49,458 nt of DNA. Source: Streptomyces sp. NRRL F-4489 (GTDB lineage: Bacteria > Actinomycetota > Actinomycetes > Streptomycetales > Streptomycetaceae). The notes under the pieces were generated by a model that was not told the DNA's origin, ran no database searches, and was given only the letters and a program-made list of their open reading frames with translations. The stretch is taken from the NCBI RefSeq assembly GCF_001509485.1, contig NZ_LLZI01000237.1:1-49458 (forward strand), written 5' to 3'. Position 1 is the stretch's first letter. Every line of letters begins with the position of its first letter. The position numbers were made by a program, and so were the translations under genes. Below, piece after piece: positions 31,323-40,050 of the stretch.

Positions 31323-33164
31323 ATGGGCGGCATGGTGGGCTGGATCGACTACCGCCAGGACCTGGGCGCACAGGCCCCCGTGGTCCACGCGATGACCGAG
31401 ACGATGCAGCACCGCGGCCCGGACGGCAAGGACGTCTGGATATCCCGCCACGCCGCGCTCGGCCACCGGGCCCTGCGCACCTCGGGCAGCCCCGACCGGG
31501 CCGAACCCGTCCGCGTGGAAACCCCCGCCGGCACCGTCGCCGCCGCCCACACCGGCGAGATCGACAACGCCGCCGAACTCCGCCGCGCCCTCGAGGCCGC
31601 CGGCACCACCCCGCGCACCGGCGCCACCGCCGAACTCCTCGCCCACGCCTACCTGTTGTGGGGCACCGCCTTCGTCTCCCGGCTCCACGGCGCGTTCACC
31701 CTCGCCCTCTGGGACGGCCGCACCCGCCGGCTCGTCCTCGCCCGCGACCGGATGGGCGTCAAACCGCTCTACTACACCACCTACCCCGGCGGCCTGCTCT
31801 TCGCCTCCGAACCCAAGGGCATCCTCGCCAACCCCCGCTTCACCGCCCGCCTGGACGTGCGGAAACTCCCGCTGGTCCTCCAGCCCCGGCTCGCCCTGCC
31901 CGGTGAGACCCCGTTCGCCGGACTGCACGAGGTCCGGCCCGCCCACGTGCTCACCTTCTCCGAGGACGGGCTCACCCAGGAGCGCTACTGGCGGCTCACC
32001 AGCCGCCCGCACGAGGACTCGTTCGACGACACCGCCGCCCGCGTCCGCGAACTGCTCACCGACACCGTCGGCCGGCAACTGGCCACCGGCGTCCCGGTGG
32101 GCGCGATGCTCTCCGGCGGCGTCGACTCCACCTCCGTCGCGGCCCTGGCCGTCCAAGCACTGCGCGAACGGGACCCGGGCGCAGCCCTGGACACCTTCTG
32201 CGTCCAGTTCGAGAGCGACCCCGCGCACTTCGTGGCCACCGAACTCCGGCCCGACGTCGACGCCCCCTACGCCGCCGAGGCCGCCGCCCACATGGGCACC
32301 CGCCACCACACCCTGACCGCCTCGGTGCATGATCTCCTCGACGTCATCCCGGCCACCCGCCGGGCCCGCGACCTGCCCGGCTGGGGCCAGTTCGACGCGT
32401 CGATGTACCTGCTCTTCCGGGAGATGCGCCGCAGCTGCGCGGTCGCCCTGACCGGCGAGGCGGCCGACGAGGTCTTCGGCGGCTACCCGTACTTCTTCAA
32501 GCCCGAGGTGCTCCGCCGCCACCACTTCCCCTGGCTCGGCCAGGGCCCCAAGCTCTCCGACCACCTCTCGCCCGAGCTGACCGCCGCCATCGACCCGCGC
32601 GAGGACGAACGGGCCCGCTACGCCGAACTGCTCACCCACGTCCCCCGCCTCGACGGCGAGGACCCGGTCAACGCCCGGATGCGGGAGATCTTCTACCTCG
32701 GCCTGTCCGGCCCGCTCGCGGTGATCCTGGACCGCAAGGAGCGGATGAGCATGGCCCTCGGCCTGGACGTCCGGGTGCCGTTCTGCGACCACCGCCTGGT
32801 CGAGTACGTCTGGAACGTCCCCTGGGCGCTCAAATCGCACGGCGGCGTCAAGGGCCTGCTCAAGGCCGCCATGGGCGACCTGCTGCCGGCCGCCACCGTC
32901 AACCGCCGCAAGAGCGCCTACCCGCACGTCCAGAACCCGCGGTACGACCAGGGCCTGATCCGCGAGGCCACCTGGATCGCCAACGACCCCGCCTCCCCGC
33001 TCGCCGCGCTCTTCGACACCCCGCGCCTGAACGAGCTGATCCGGCGGATCGAGGCCCAGGAGGTCAGCGGCGACCTCCCGGGTGGATCCAATCAGGCGGC
33101 CCTGCTCATCCAGCTCGTCGAGATGCACCACTGGATCGCGGAATACCGGGTGGCGCTCGCCTGA
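31323..33164 (+). CDS. Beta-lactam synthetase candidate of the asparagine synthetase B family
   Basis: A 613-aa two-domain protein. The N-terminal Ntn domain begins MGGMVGWIDY; glutamine-dependent AsnB needs Cys at position 2, and here it is Gly, so it cannot release ammonia from glutamine. The synthetase domain keeps the pyrophosphate loop MLSGGVDSTSVA and GEAADEVFGGYPYF. Loss of Cys2 is the hallmark of beta-lactam synthetases, including the tabtoxin enzyme TblS, which adenylate a carboxylate for internal amine attack. The C-terminal half by eye is still nearer AsnB than clavulanate BLS. ATG 31323 has GGAGGTGA at ideal spacing; an open frame back to 31086 is low-complexity leader. It is first in block 3. 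Confidence 0.85.
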   Translation: MGGMVGWIDYRQDLGAQAPVVHAMTETMQHRGPDGKDVWISRHAALGHRALRTSGSPDRAEPVRVETPAGTVAAAHTGEIDNAAELRRALEAAGTTPRTGATAELLAHAYLLWGTAFVSRLHGAFTLALWDGRTRRLVLARDRMGVKPLYYTTYPGGLLFASEPKGILANPRFTARLDVRKLPLVLQPRLALPGETPFAGLHEVRPAHVLTFSEDGLTQERYWRLTSRPHEDSFDDTAARVRELLTDTVGRQLATGVPVGAMLSGGVDSTSVAALAVQALRERDPGAALDTFCVQFESDPAHFVATELRPDVDAPYAAEAAAHMGTRHHTLTASVHDLLDVIPATRRARDLPGWGQFDASMYLLFREMRRSCAVALTGEAADEVFGGYPYFFKPEVLRRHHFPWLGQGPKLSDHLSPELTAAIDPREDERARYAELLTHVPRLDGEDPVNARMREIFYLGLSGPLAVILDRKERMSMALGLDVRVPFCDHRLVEYVWNVPWALKSHGGVKGLLKAAMGDLLPAATVNRRKSAYPHVQNPRYDQGLIREATWIANDPASPLAALFDTPRLNELIRRIEAQEVSGDLPGGSNQAALLIQLVEMHHWIAEYRVALA

Positions 33165-33212
33165 CCGGCGCCGCTCACCTGACGCACTGTTGGCAGCTCA
33201 AGGGAGCCCCTC

Positions 33213-34073
33213 ATGCTGGAACTCGTTCCCCTCACCGACGGCATCGGCACGGAAGTCCGCGGTATCGACGTCACCGGCGACATCCCCGACCGGGACTTCG
33301 AGCGCATCGTCCGGGCCTGGACCGACACCACCATCCTGCTCTTCCGCGGCCAGCGGATGACCCCGGAGCAGCACATCGCCTTCACCCGGCGGTTCGGCGA
33401 GGTCTACACCTACACCCGCTCGCAGTTCAACCACACCGACCACCCTGAGATCCTCATCCTGTCCAACCTCACCCGGGACGGGAAGCCGATCGGCTCCGCC
33501 TACAGCGGCCGGGTCTGGCACAGCGACGGCCACTACCTCACCCACCCGCCCATCGGCTCCATGCTCTACGCGCTGGAAGTCCCCCCGGTCGGCGGCGACA
33601 CGTGGTTCGGCAACATGATCGCCGCGTACGAGGCCCTGCCGCAGCGCGTCAAGGACCGCATCGAGGACCTGAAGGTCATCATCAGCCGGGTCCAGTCGCG
33701 GCCCTACAACTACCCCGACCGGCCGGCCCCGACCGCCCAGGAGATCGCCGAGTGGCCGGACGTGACCCAGCCGCTCGTCCGCGTCCACGAGGTCAGCGGC
33801 CGCAAGGCGCTCTACGCCGGCGGCAACGTCCCCTGGCGCATCGAGGGCATGCCGCCCGAGGAGAGCGCCCCGCTGATCACGTTCCTCCAGGAGTTCGCGG
33901 TCCAGCCGCGCTTCACCTACCGCCACCGCTGGCAGCCCGGCGACATCATCCTCTGGGACAACCGCAGCGCCATGCACCGCGCCACCTACTACGACCACGT
34001 CGCCCACCGGCGGCTGATGCACCGCACCACGCTCTCCGCCGCCCAGGCCACCGCGGGAGCCGCCCGCTCATGA
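33213..34073 (+). CDS. TauD/TfdA family Fe(II)/2-oxoglutarate dioxygenase
   Basis: A 286-aa oxygenase. The iron triad is HSD in GRVWHSDGHYL plus the distal His in NRSAMHRATYYD, and the 2-oxoglutarate Arg lies in HRRLMHRTTLS. This is the normal hydroxylase triad, unlike the halogenase at 25966. In tabtoxin, the clavaminate-synthase-like TblC occupies this role, and the product carries a tertiary hydroxyl on the beta-lactam ring. It is coupled to the next gene by ATGA. Confidence 0.88.
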   Translation: MLELVPLTDGIGTEVRGIDVTGDIPDRDFERIVRAWTDTTILLFRGQRMTPEQHIAFTRRFGEVYTYTRSQFNHTDHPEILILSNLTRDGKPIGSAYSGRVWHSDGHYLTHPPIGSMLYALEVPPVGGDTWFGNMIAAYEALPQRVKDRIEDLKVIISRVQSRPYNYPDRPAPTAQEIAEWPDVTQPLVRVHEVSGRKALYAGGNVPWRIEGMPPEESAPLITFLQEFAVQPRFTYRHRWQPGDIILWDNRSAMHRATYYDHVAHRRLMHRTTLSAAQATAGAARS

Positions 34074-35680
34074 GGACCCACGACTACATCATCGTCGGCT
34101 CCGGCGCCGCGGGCTCCGTCCTGGCCGGCCGGCTCACCGAGAACCCCGCCATCAGCGTGCTGCTGCTGGAGTCCGGCCGGGAACGCCGCAGCCCGTTGCT
34201 GACCATCCCCGCCGCCGAGACCGTCCTGATGGGCAACCCCGCCTACGACTGGTGCTTCCGGACCGACGCCGACCCCACCCTGGAGGGCCGCAGCCTCGCC
34301 ATCCCGCGCGGCCGGCTGCTCGGCGGCTCCAACGCCATCAACGGCATGATCTTCGTCCGCGGCCAGCGCGAGGACTACGACGACTGGGCGCGCCTGGGCA
34401 ACCCCGGCTGGTCCTGGGACGGCGTCCTGCCCTACTTCAAGAGCATGGAACGCGCCCCCGGCATCGGCGGCGAGACCCGCGGCCGCACCGGCCCCATCGC
34501 GGTCGGCCCGCCCCGCGACCGCGACGCGCTGTGCGATACGTTCCTGACCGCCGCCGGCAAGGCCGGCTACCCGGAGAACCGCGACTACAACTCCGGCGAC
34601 CAGGAAGGCTTCGGCTACTACCAGGTCAACCACGAGGACGGGCGCCGCTCCTCGGCCGGCCGCACCTACCTCAAGGACGCCCGCCGCCGCCCCAACCTCA
34701 CCCTCGTCACCGACGCCCACGTCGGCACCCTCCGCTTCGACGGCACCCGCTGCACCGGTGTCACGTTCCGCCACAACGGCACCGAACACCGCGCCGACTG
34801 CCGCCGCGAGGTCATCGTCAGCGCCGGCGCGATCCAGTCACCCCAGCTCCTGGAGCTCTCCGGCATCGGCTCCGCCGACGTGCTCACCGGCGCCGGCGTC
34901 CCCGTCGTCCACCACCTCCCCGGCGTCGGCGAGAACTTCCAGGACCACTACGCCGCCCGGCTGCGCTGGCGGGTGCGGCAGCCCATCACCTTCAACGAGC
35001 GCTCCCGCGGCCTCGGCCTGCTCCGCGAGGTCGTCCGCTACGCCCGCACCCGGCACGGCCTGCTCAGCCTCCCCATCGCCCTCGGCTTCGGCTTCGTCCG
35101 CACCTCCGACGCCGAAGAGCGCCCCGACATCCAGTTCCACTTCGCCCCGGCCAGCTACGGCGAGGGCGCCAGCCGCCGCCTGGACACCGCCCCCGGCATG
35201 ACCCTCGGCGTCTACCCGCTGCGCCCGGAATCCCGCGGCAGCATCCACATCCGCTCCCGCGACCCGCTCACCGCCCCCGCCATCCGCCCGCGCTTCCTCG
35301 ACGCCGAGGGCGACCGCACCCGCCTGGTCGCGGGGATGCGCCTGGCCCGCCGCATCGTCGAGCAGCCCGCCTTCGACCCGTACCGCGCCGCCGAGCTGGT
35401 GCCCGGCGCCGACGTCCGGACCGACGACGAGCTGCTCGCCTACGCCCGCGCCCACGGCGACACCTCCTACCACCCGGTCGGCACCTGCCGGATGGGCGAC
35501 GACCCGATGGCCGTGGTCGACGCCCGCCTGCGGGTGCGCGGGGTGCACGGACTGCGGGTCATCGACGCCTCCGTCATGCCGGTCATCGTCTCCGGCAACA
35601 CCAACGCCGCCAGCATGATGATCGGCGAGAAAGGCGCGGCGATGGTCCTGGAGGACCACCGGAACAGCGACCGCGCGTAA
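34070..35680 (+). CDS. GMC family FAD oxidoreductase
   Basis: A 536-aa choline-dehydrogenase-like flavoprotein. Motifs: FAD-binding YIIVGSGAAGSVLAGRL, GMC signature 1 PRGRLLGGSNAINGMIF, signature 2 SAGAIQSPQLLELSGIG, and the catalytic pair in DTSYHPVGTCRMG and VSGNTNAASMMIGEK. It would oxidise an alcohol to an aldehyde. Next to a methyltransferase and dioxygenase, a role in turning a methyl-derived CH2OH towards a carboxylate is attractive. The ATG at 34070 overlaps the dioxygenase stop. Confidence 0.92.
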   Translation: MRTHDYIIVGSGAAGSVLAGRLTENPAISVLLLESGRERRSPLLTIPAAETVLMGNPAYDWCFRTDADPTLEGRSLAIPRGRLLGGSNAINGMIFVRGQREDYDDWARLGNPGWSWDGVLPYFKSMERAPGIGGETRGRTGPIAVGPPRDRDALCDTFLTAAGKAGYPENRDYNSGDQEGFGYYQVNHEDGRRSSAGRTYLKDARRRPNLTLVTDAHVGTLRFDGTRCTGVTFRHNGTEHRADCRREVIVSAGAIQSPQLLELSGIGSADVLTGAGVPVVHHLPGVGENFQDHYAARLRWRVRQPITFNERSRGLGLLREVVRYARTRHGLLSLPIALGFGFVRTSDAEERPDIQFHFAPASYGEGASRRLDTAPGMTLGVYPLRPESRGSIHIRSRDPLTAPAIRPRFLDAEGDRTRLVAGMRLARRIVEQPAFDPYRAAELVPGADVRTDDELLAYARAHGDTSYHPVGTCRMGDDPMAVVDARLRVRGVHGLRVIDASVMPVIVSGNTNAASMMIGEKGAAMVLEDHRNSDRA

Positions 35681-35770
35681 GCCACCAACTACCGCCGCGC
35701 AGCGGCGAGTTGACCGTGGATCACCCCTCCCTCCCGTACCTCGGACACGTCTGTCGGAACGGACCCCCAT

Positions 35771-37150
35771 ATGACGCACACGCTCACGGCCGACCGATTC
35801 GACTACCACGTCAATCTCGGCAACGCAGGCACGTACCGCACCCACCGCGGCGCCTTCTGGCCGCCCGCCGGCCACTACCGCGTCTCCTGCCTGGACCTCG
35901 CCGGCGCCACCCCCGACCTCGGCGACGGCTTCCGCCGCGGCCTGGCCGCCCTCACCTCCGCCATCGAGGCGGAGTGGCAGCGGGTCAAGGACCACGGCGT
36001 CCCCGCCCGCCGGCGCTTCAACGAACCCCGGCCCACCGCCGAGGCCCTGCGCGCCCTCGCCGCCCACCTGCCCGGCGACGCCGACCGCCGCGCCCTGGAA
36101 CTGCGCGCCAACGCCGTCGAGCACGGCTACGACGACGCGATCCTCAAGGAACTCGCCGCGCTGAAGGAGGAGTTCACCGTCGTCGCCGGCCAGCTCTCCA
36201 CCTGGTACGGCAAGGAGGTCAAGGGCCTGCCGACGGCCTTCGCCTGCCGCGCCGACCGGGCCGGCCAGGACCTCGTGGACCGCGCCCTGGACCGCGCCGG
36301 CGACGTCACCGCCTACCTCCGCGGCCTGCACCCCGCCCTCCGCCTCGGCGATCTGCCGGCCTTCGGCGCCGCCCGGCTGTTCTTCATGGCCGGCGAGGGC
36401 AACCTCCACCCCAAGCACATCGCCTACTTCCTCCCCGAGGACGAGGGCGTCAAGCACTCGCCGTTCAAGAAGACCTACTACTTCCGCAACACCCACCGCG
36501 CGCTGCTGGACACCGTCTCCGCGCCGCTGGCCGCCGCGTACCTCGCCGGCGACCGCGCCTTCGACCCGGCCGATCCGCGCTTCGCGGCCATTCCGCTGCT
36601 CGGCGTCCTCAGCCACGAACTCGGGCACTTCGTGCACCGCCCGGGCAACGACTTCAAGGAGCTCAACGCCGCCGACCGCTGGGCCTCGGTCGTCCTCCAG
36701 GAGACCGCCGCCGACGTCTTCGGCATCCTCACCCTCGCCGACGTCTGGGCGGAGCCCCTCGGCCTCGACCCGGCCGACGTCATCGCCTACTACCTGGCGG
36801 AGTGCCTGCGCTACACCGACCGCGGCCTCGGCCACTTCCCCGACAGCGACGGGATGTTCCTCCAGCTGTCGTACTTCGTGCAGCTGGGCGCCCTCGGCCT
36901 CGACAGCGGGCCCGCCGGGCCCCGCCTCACCGCCGACTCCCAGACCGTCCTGGCCGGTCTGCGCTCCCTGGCGCGGGTCCTGGCCGACTCGCTGCTCGCC
37001 GGCACCGCCGCCCCCGCGACCGCCCTGCACCAGGCGTTCGGCCCGGCCACCCCCGAGCCGCTCGCCCCCCTGATCGACGCGCTGCGCACCACCCCGTTCG
37101 CGTCCGTCGAATACACCCAGGAACACCTCCACCGCCCCGCCGCGCTCTGA
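35771..37150 (+). CDS. HExxH metallohydrolase-like protein of unknown function
   Basis: A 459-aa protein. H282-E283-L-G-H286 (VLSHELGHFVHR) and E311 (LQETAADVFG) form a zinc site of the gluzincin type, 25 residues apart. There is no signal peptide or membrane span. I do not recognise the family. It sits between the GMC and methyltransferase genes in the block 3 operon, so it probably acts on an intermediate or releases a protecting group. In tabtoxin, the zinc peptidase TabP removes Thr from the dipeptide, but no clear relation to TabP is visible. Confidence 0.7.
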   Translation: MTHTLTADRFDYHVNLGNAGTYRTHRGAFWPPAGHYRVSCLDLAGATPDLGDGFRRGLAALTSAIEAEWQRVKDHGVPARRRFNEPRPTAEALRALAAHLPGDADRRALELRANAVEHGYDDAILKELAALKEEFTVVAGQLSTWYGKEVKGLPTAFACRADRAGQDLVDRALDRAGDVTAYLRGLHPALRLGDLPAFGAARLFFMAGEGNLHPKHIAYFLPEDEGVKHSPFKKTYYFRNTHRALLDTVSAPLAAAYLAGDRAFDPADPRFAAIPLLGVLSHELGHFVHRPGNDFKELNAADRWASVVLQETAADVFGILTLADVWAEPLGLDPADVIAYYLAECLRYTDRGLGHFPDSDGMFLQLSYFVQLGALGLDSGPAGPRLTADSQTVLAGLRSLARVLADSLLAGTAAPATALHQAFGPATPEPLAPLIDALRTTPFASVEYTQEHLHRPAAL

Positions 37151-37168
37151 CCAAGGAGGCACCACCCG

Positions 37169-37864
37169 ATGATGCAGACCACGCAGAACCTCGACCGGGT
37201 ACGGGAGTACTACACCGCCGAGCGCCGGGTCGGTGAGGAAGCCGCCAGCATCTACGCCATCTGGGAGAAGGGCGGAGCCTTCAACGACTCCATCACGCCC
37301 TCCACCTACGTCCCCGAATACCGCTCCCACATGGCGCTCAAGCTGCTCTCCCTCACCACCGACGGCTCCACCGTCTTCTCCCTCGGCTGCGGCAACGCCG
37401 CCGTCGAAGGCGTCCTCGCCGACCTCAACCGCTCGGTGCGCGCCATCGACTACAACGAGGAAGCCGTCCGGCTCGCCCGCCAGAAGGGCGTGGACGCCGG
37501 CACCGCCGACTACTTCACCCTGCGCCCCGCCGACGTCGCCGGCGCCGAGGCGATCTACGCCGACGGCTTCCTCGGCCACCTCTTCGACGCCCAGCAGGAG
37601 ATCAAGCCCGCGCTCGGCAAACTCGCCGCCCTGGAACTGGCCTCCGGCACCCACCTGGTGTTCTCCAACGACGCCCCGCGCGACCCCGCGCTGGCCTACG
37701 CGCCCCACGAGAAGGTCGAGGACTTCTGGTTCATCGCCAAGGACTACCTCCAGGACCAGCTCACCGCCCACGGCTTCCACCCCGTGGAGAGCTACTACTT
37801 CCCCTACCTGCGCCCGCTCAGCGGGATGCGCAACCGCACCATCTGCGTCGCCCGCGTCCCGTAA
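37169..37864 (+). CDS. SAM-dependent methyltransferase-like protein
   Basis: A 231-aa class I methyltransferase fold. Motif I is STVFSLGCGNAAVEGVLADL, with RAIDYNEEAVRLAR as the acidic loop after it. An N-terminal helical cap (EYYTAERRVGEEAASIYAIWEKG) covers the site. In tabtoxin the beta-lactam carbonyl carbon comes from the methyl of methionine, as I recall from labelling studies; a methyltransferase in this operon fits that role. The substrate would be a DAP-pathway-derived acid. Confidence 0.82.
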   Translation: MMQTTQNLDRVREYYTAERRVGEEAASIYAIWEKGGAFNDSITPSTYVPEYRSHMALKLLSLTTDGSTVFSLGCGNAAVEGVLADLNRSVRAIDYNEEAVRLARQKGVDAGTADYFTLRPADVAGAEAIYADGFLGHLFDAQQEIKPALGKLAALELASGTHLVFSNDAPRDPALAYAPHEKVEDFWFIAKDYLQDQLTAHGFHPVESYYFPYLRPLSGMRNRTICVARVP

Positions 37865-37928
37865 CGGCCCCGCCGCCACCGCGACCGACCGCACCCACCC
37901 GCCCACCGAGGGGCAGTAAGGGGGAGAC

Positions 37929-39224
37929 GTGCCCATCTCAGAGGGGTTCGCGCGACGGCTGCTGCCGGTGCTCGACGAGCTCGTGGCCGGCTACGGCACG
38001 CCGTTCCACATCTACGACGCCCACGGCATCACCGCCACCCACCGCGCGATGACCGCGGCCTTCGGCGACGAGCCGTTCCGGCAGCACTTCGCGGTCAAGG
38101 CCCTGCCCACCCCCGCCGTCCTGGAGCTGCTGCTCGCCGAGGGCAGCGGCCTGGACTGCGCCTCGCCCGTCGAGCTGGAACTGGCCGGCCGGCTCGGCGC
38201 GCGCGGCGACGACGTGGTGTTCACCTCCAACAACACCGCGCCCGCCGAATACGACCTGGCGCTCAAGGCCGGCGCGCTGATCACCTTCGACGACCGGACG
38301 ATCTTCGACCGGGCCGATCCGCTCCCGGAAACCGTCGCCTTCCGGGTCTCCCCGCACGGCCTGGCCGCCGGCTCGGCCCTGATGGGCGACGCCGCGCACA
38401 CCAAGTTCGGCGTGCCCGCCGGCGAACTGGCCGACGCCTACCGCGCGGCCCGGCGCCGCGGCGCCACCCGCTTCGGCATCCACGGCATGATCTGCGCCAA
38501 CGAACTGGACGGGAACCGGGCCGCGCGGGCCGCCGTGGACGTGATCGAACTGGGCGCCCGGGTCGCCGCCGAGGCCGGTATCACCCTCGACTACGTCAAC
38601 ATCGGCGGCGGCCTGGGCATCCCCTACCAGCCCGGCGAAACCCCCCTGGACTTCCAGGCGTTCGCCAATGCTGTCCTCGCCGCCCGCCGCCGCAGCTTCC
38701 CCCGCGGCCCGGCCCCCCGCATCCTCATGGAGTGCGGGCGGTACGTCACCGGCCCGCACGGCGTCCTGGTCACCCGGGTCGTCAACCGTGCCCGCAAGGG
38801 CCGCGAGATCGCCGGTGTGGACGCCTCGATGTCCGCGCTGATGCGCCCCGGCTTCTACGGCGCGTACCACCACATCAGCCTGCCGTTCGCCGCCGGCCGC
38901 CCGGAAGGCACCTTCGACGTGGTCGGCTCGCTCTGCGAGAACATGGACAAATTCGCCATCGACCGGACCCTGCCCGAGCCGCGCGAGGGCGACATCCTCC
39001 TCGTCCACGACACCGGCGCCCACGGCCACGCCATGGGCTTCACCTACAACGGCCGCCTCCGGCCGGCCGAACTGCTGCTGACCGCCGACGGCGGCATCGA
39101 GGAGATCCGGCGCGCCGAGACGTTCGCCGACTACCTCGCGACCGCCCGCTGGCAGCCCGAACCGCTCCCCGTCGCGGCGTCCGCCCGCGCCCCGCACAGA
39201 AAGCAGGCAACCCACGGTGACTAG
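37929..39224 (+). CDS. PLP-dependent DAP decarboxylase-like protein (TabA-like)
   Basis: A 431-aa fold type III PLP enzyme. The PLP lysine is K57 ([11 protein letters not shown]), and the phosphate loop is [20 protein letters not shown] carries the late Cys of the active site. The final motif of LysA, GAY, reads GAHGHAMGF: the substrate-contacting Tyr is replaced by His. In Pseudomonas the lysA-like tabA is needed for tabtoxin. The changed Tyr suggests a substrate other than meso-DAP. It starts at GTG 37929 after a G-rich site and overlaps the dapD-like gene by 8 bp. Confidence 0.88.
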   Translation: MPISEGFARRLLPVLDELVAGYGTPFHIYDAHGITATHRAMTAAFGDEPFRQHFAVKALPTPAVLELLLAEGSGLDCASPVELELAGRLGARGDDVVFTSNNTAPAEYDLALKAGALITFDDRTIFDRADPLPETVAFRVSPHGLAAGSALMGDAAHTKFGVPAGELADAYRAARRRGATRFGIHGMICANELDGNRAARAAVDVIELGARVAAEAGITLDYVNIGGGLGIPYQPGETPLDFQAFANAVLAARRRSFPRGPAPRILMECGRYVTGPHGVLVTRVVNRARKGREIAGVDASMSALMRPGFYGAYHHISLPFAAGRPEGTFDVVGSLCENMDKFAIDRTLPEPREGDILLVHDTGAHGHAMGFTYNGRLRPAELLLTADGGIEEIRRAETFADYLATARWQPEPLPVAASARAPHRKQATHGD

Positions 39225-40047
39225 TGGCCAGAACCGGGCGCTGATCGACGAACTCTACGAGCGCCGCGCCGAGTTGACCGAGGCGGACCTGCGCGCCGCC
39301 GCTCCCCACATCGACGCGGGCCTGGCCGCCCTGGACCGCGGCGACCTGCGCGCCGCCCGCCCCGAGGCCGGCGACTGGGTGGTGGACACCTACGTCAAGA
39401 AGCTCATCCTGCTCTCCTTCCGCACCCACCGGAACGCCCCCGCGCAGACCGGCGCCGGACAGCCCGCGAGCTACGACAAGGTGCCGCTGAAGTTCGAGGA
39501 CTGGCGGGAACCGGACTTCGAGAAGGCCCGGGTCCGGGTCGTCCCCGGCGCGGTCGTCCGGCACGGCGCCCACGTGGCGCCCGGCGCCGTCCTGATGCCT
39601 TCGTTCGTCAACGTCGGCGCGTACATCGGCGCCGGCACCATGATCGACACCTGGGCGACGGTCGGCTCCTGCGCGCAGATCGGCGAACGCTGCCACATCT
39701 CCGGCGGCGCCGGCATCGGCGGCGTCCTGGAGCCCATCGGCGACGACCCCGTGATCATCGAGGACGAGGTCTTCCTCGGCGCGCGCAGCGAGGTCGCCGA
39801 GGGCGTCCGCGTCCGCCGCGGCGCGGTCCTGGGCATGGGCGTCTTCCTCGGCCGCTCCACCCCGATCGTGGACCGCGCCACCGGCGAGGTCACCTACGGC
39901 GAGGTGCCGGAGAACGCGGTGGTGGTCGCCGGCAGCCGCACCGACCCCCGCCGGCCCGGCCTCTCCCTCTACGCCGCGGTGATCGTCAAATACGCCGACG
40001 ACCGGACCCGCGGCAAGACCGCGCTGAACGACCTCGTCCGGGACTGA
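39217..40047 (+). CDS. Tetrahydrodipicolinate N-succinyltransferase-like protein (TabB/DapD-like)
   Basis: A 276-aa left-handed beta-helix acyltransferase, the length of E. coli DapD (274 aa). Hexapeptide repeats run from [19 protein letters not shown] to [15 protein letters not shown]. The block [19 protein letters not shown] and the glycine loop around [15 protein letters not shown] are DapD signatures. It would succinylate tetrahydrodipicolinate or a related imine acid. Pseudomonas tabtoxin clusters contain the homologue tabB. The GTG at 39217 lies inside the previous gene. Confidence 0.92.
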   Translation: MTSGQNRALIDELYERRAELTEADLRAAAPHIDAGLAALDRGDLRAARPEAGDWVVDTYVKKLILLSFRTHRNAPAQTGAGQPASYDKVPLKFEDWREPDFEKARVRVVPGAVVRHGAHVAPGAVLMPSFVNVGAYIGAGTMIDTWATVGSCAQIGERCHISGGAGIGGVLEPIGDDPVIIEDEVFLGARSEVAEGVRVRRGAVLGMGVFLGRSTPIVDRATGEVTYGEVPENAVVVAGSRTDPRRPGLSLYAAVIVKYADDRTRGKTALNDLVRD

Positions 40048-40050
40048 CCC

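Noticed and set aside
34838..37936. Very long open frames antisense to the GMC, HExxH and methyltransferase genes (and similar mirror frames throughout)
   Set aside because: They are the expected shadow of third-position GC bias. Translations are Val/Gly/Ala/Asp low-complexity and lack family motifs, while the opposite strand has clear enzymes.
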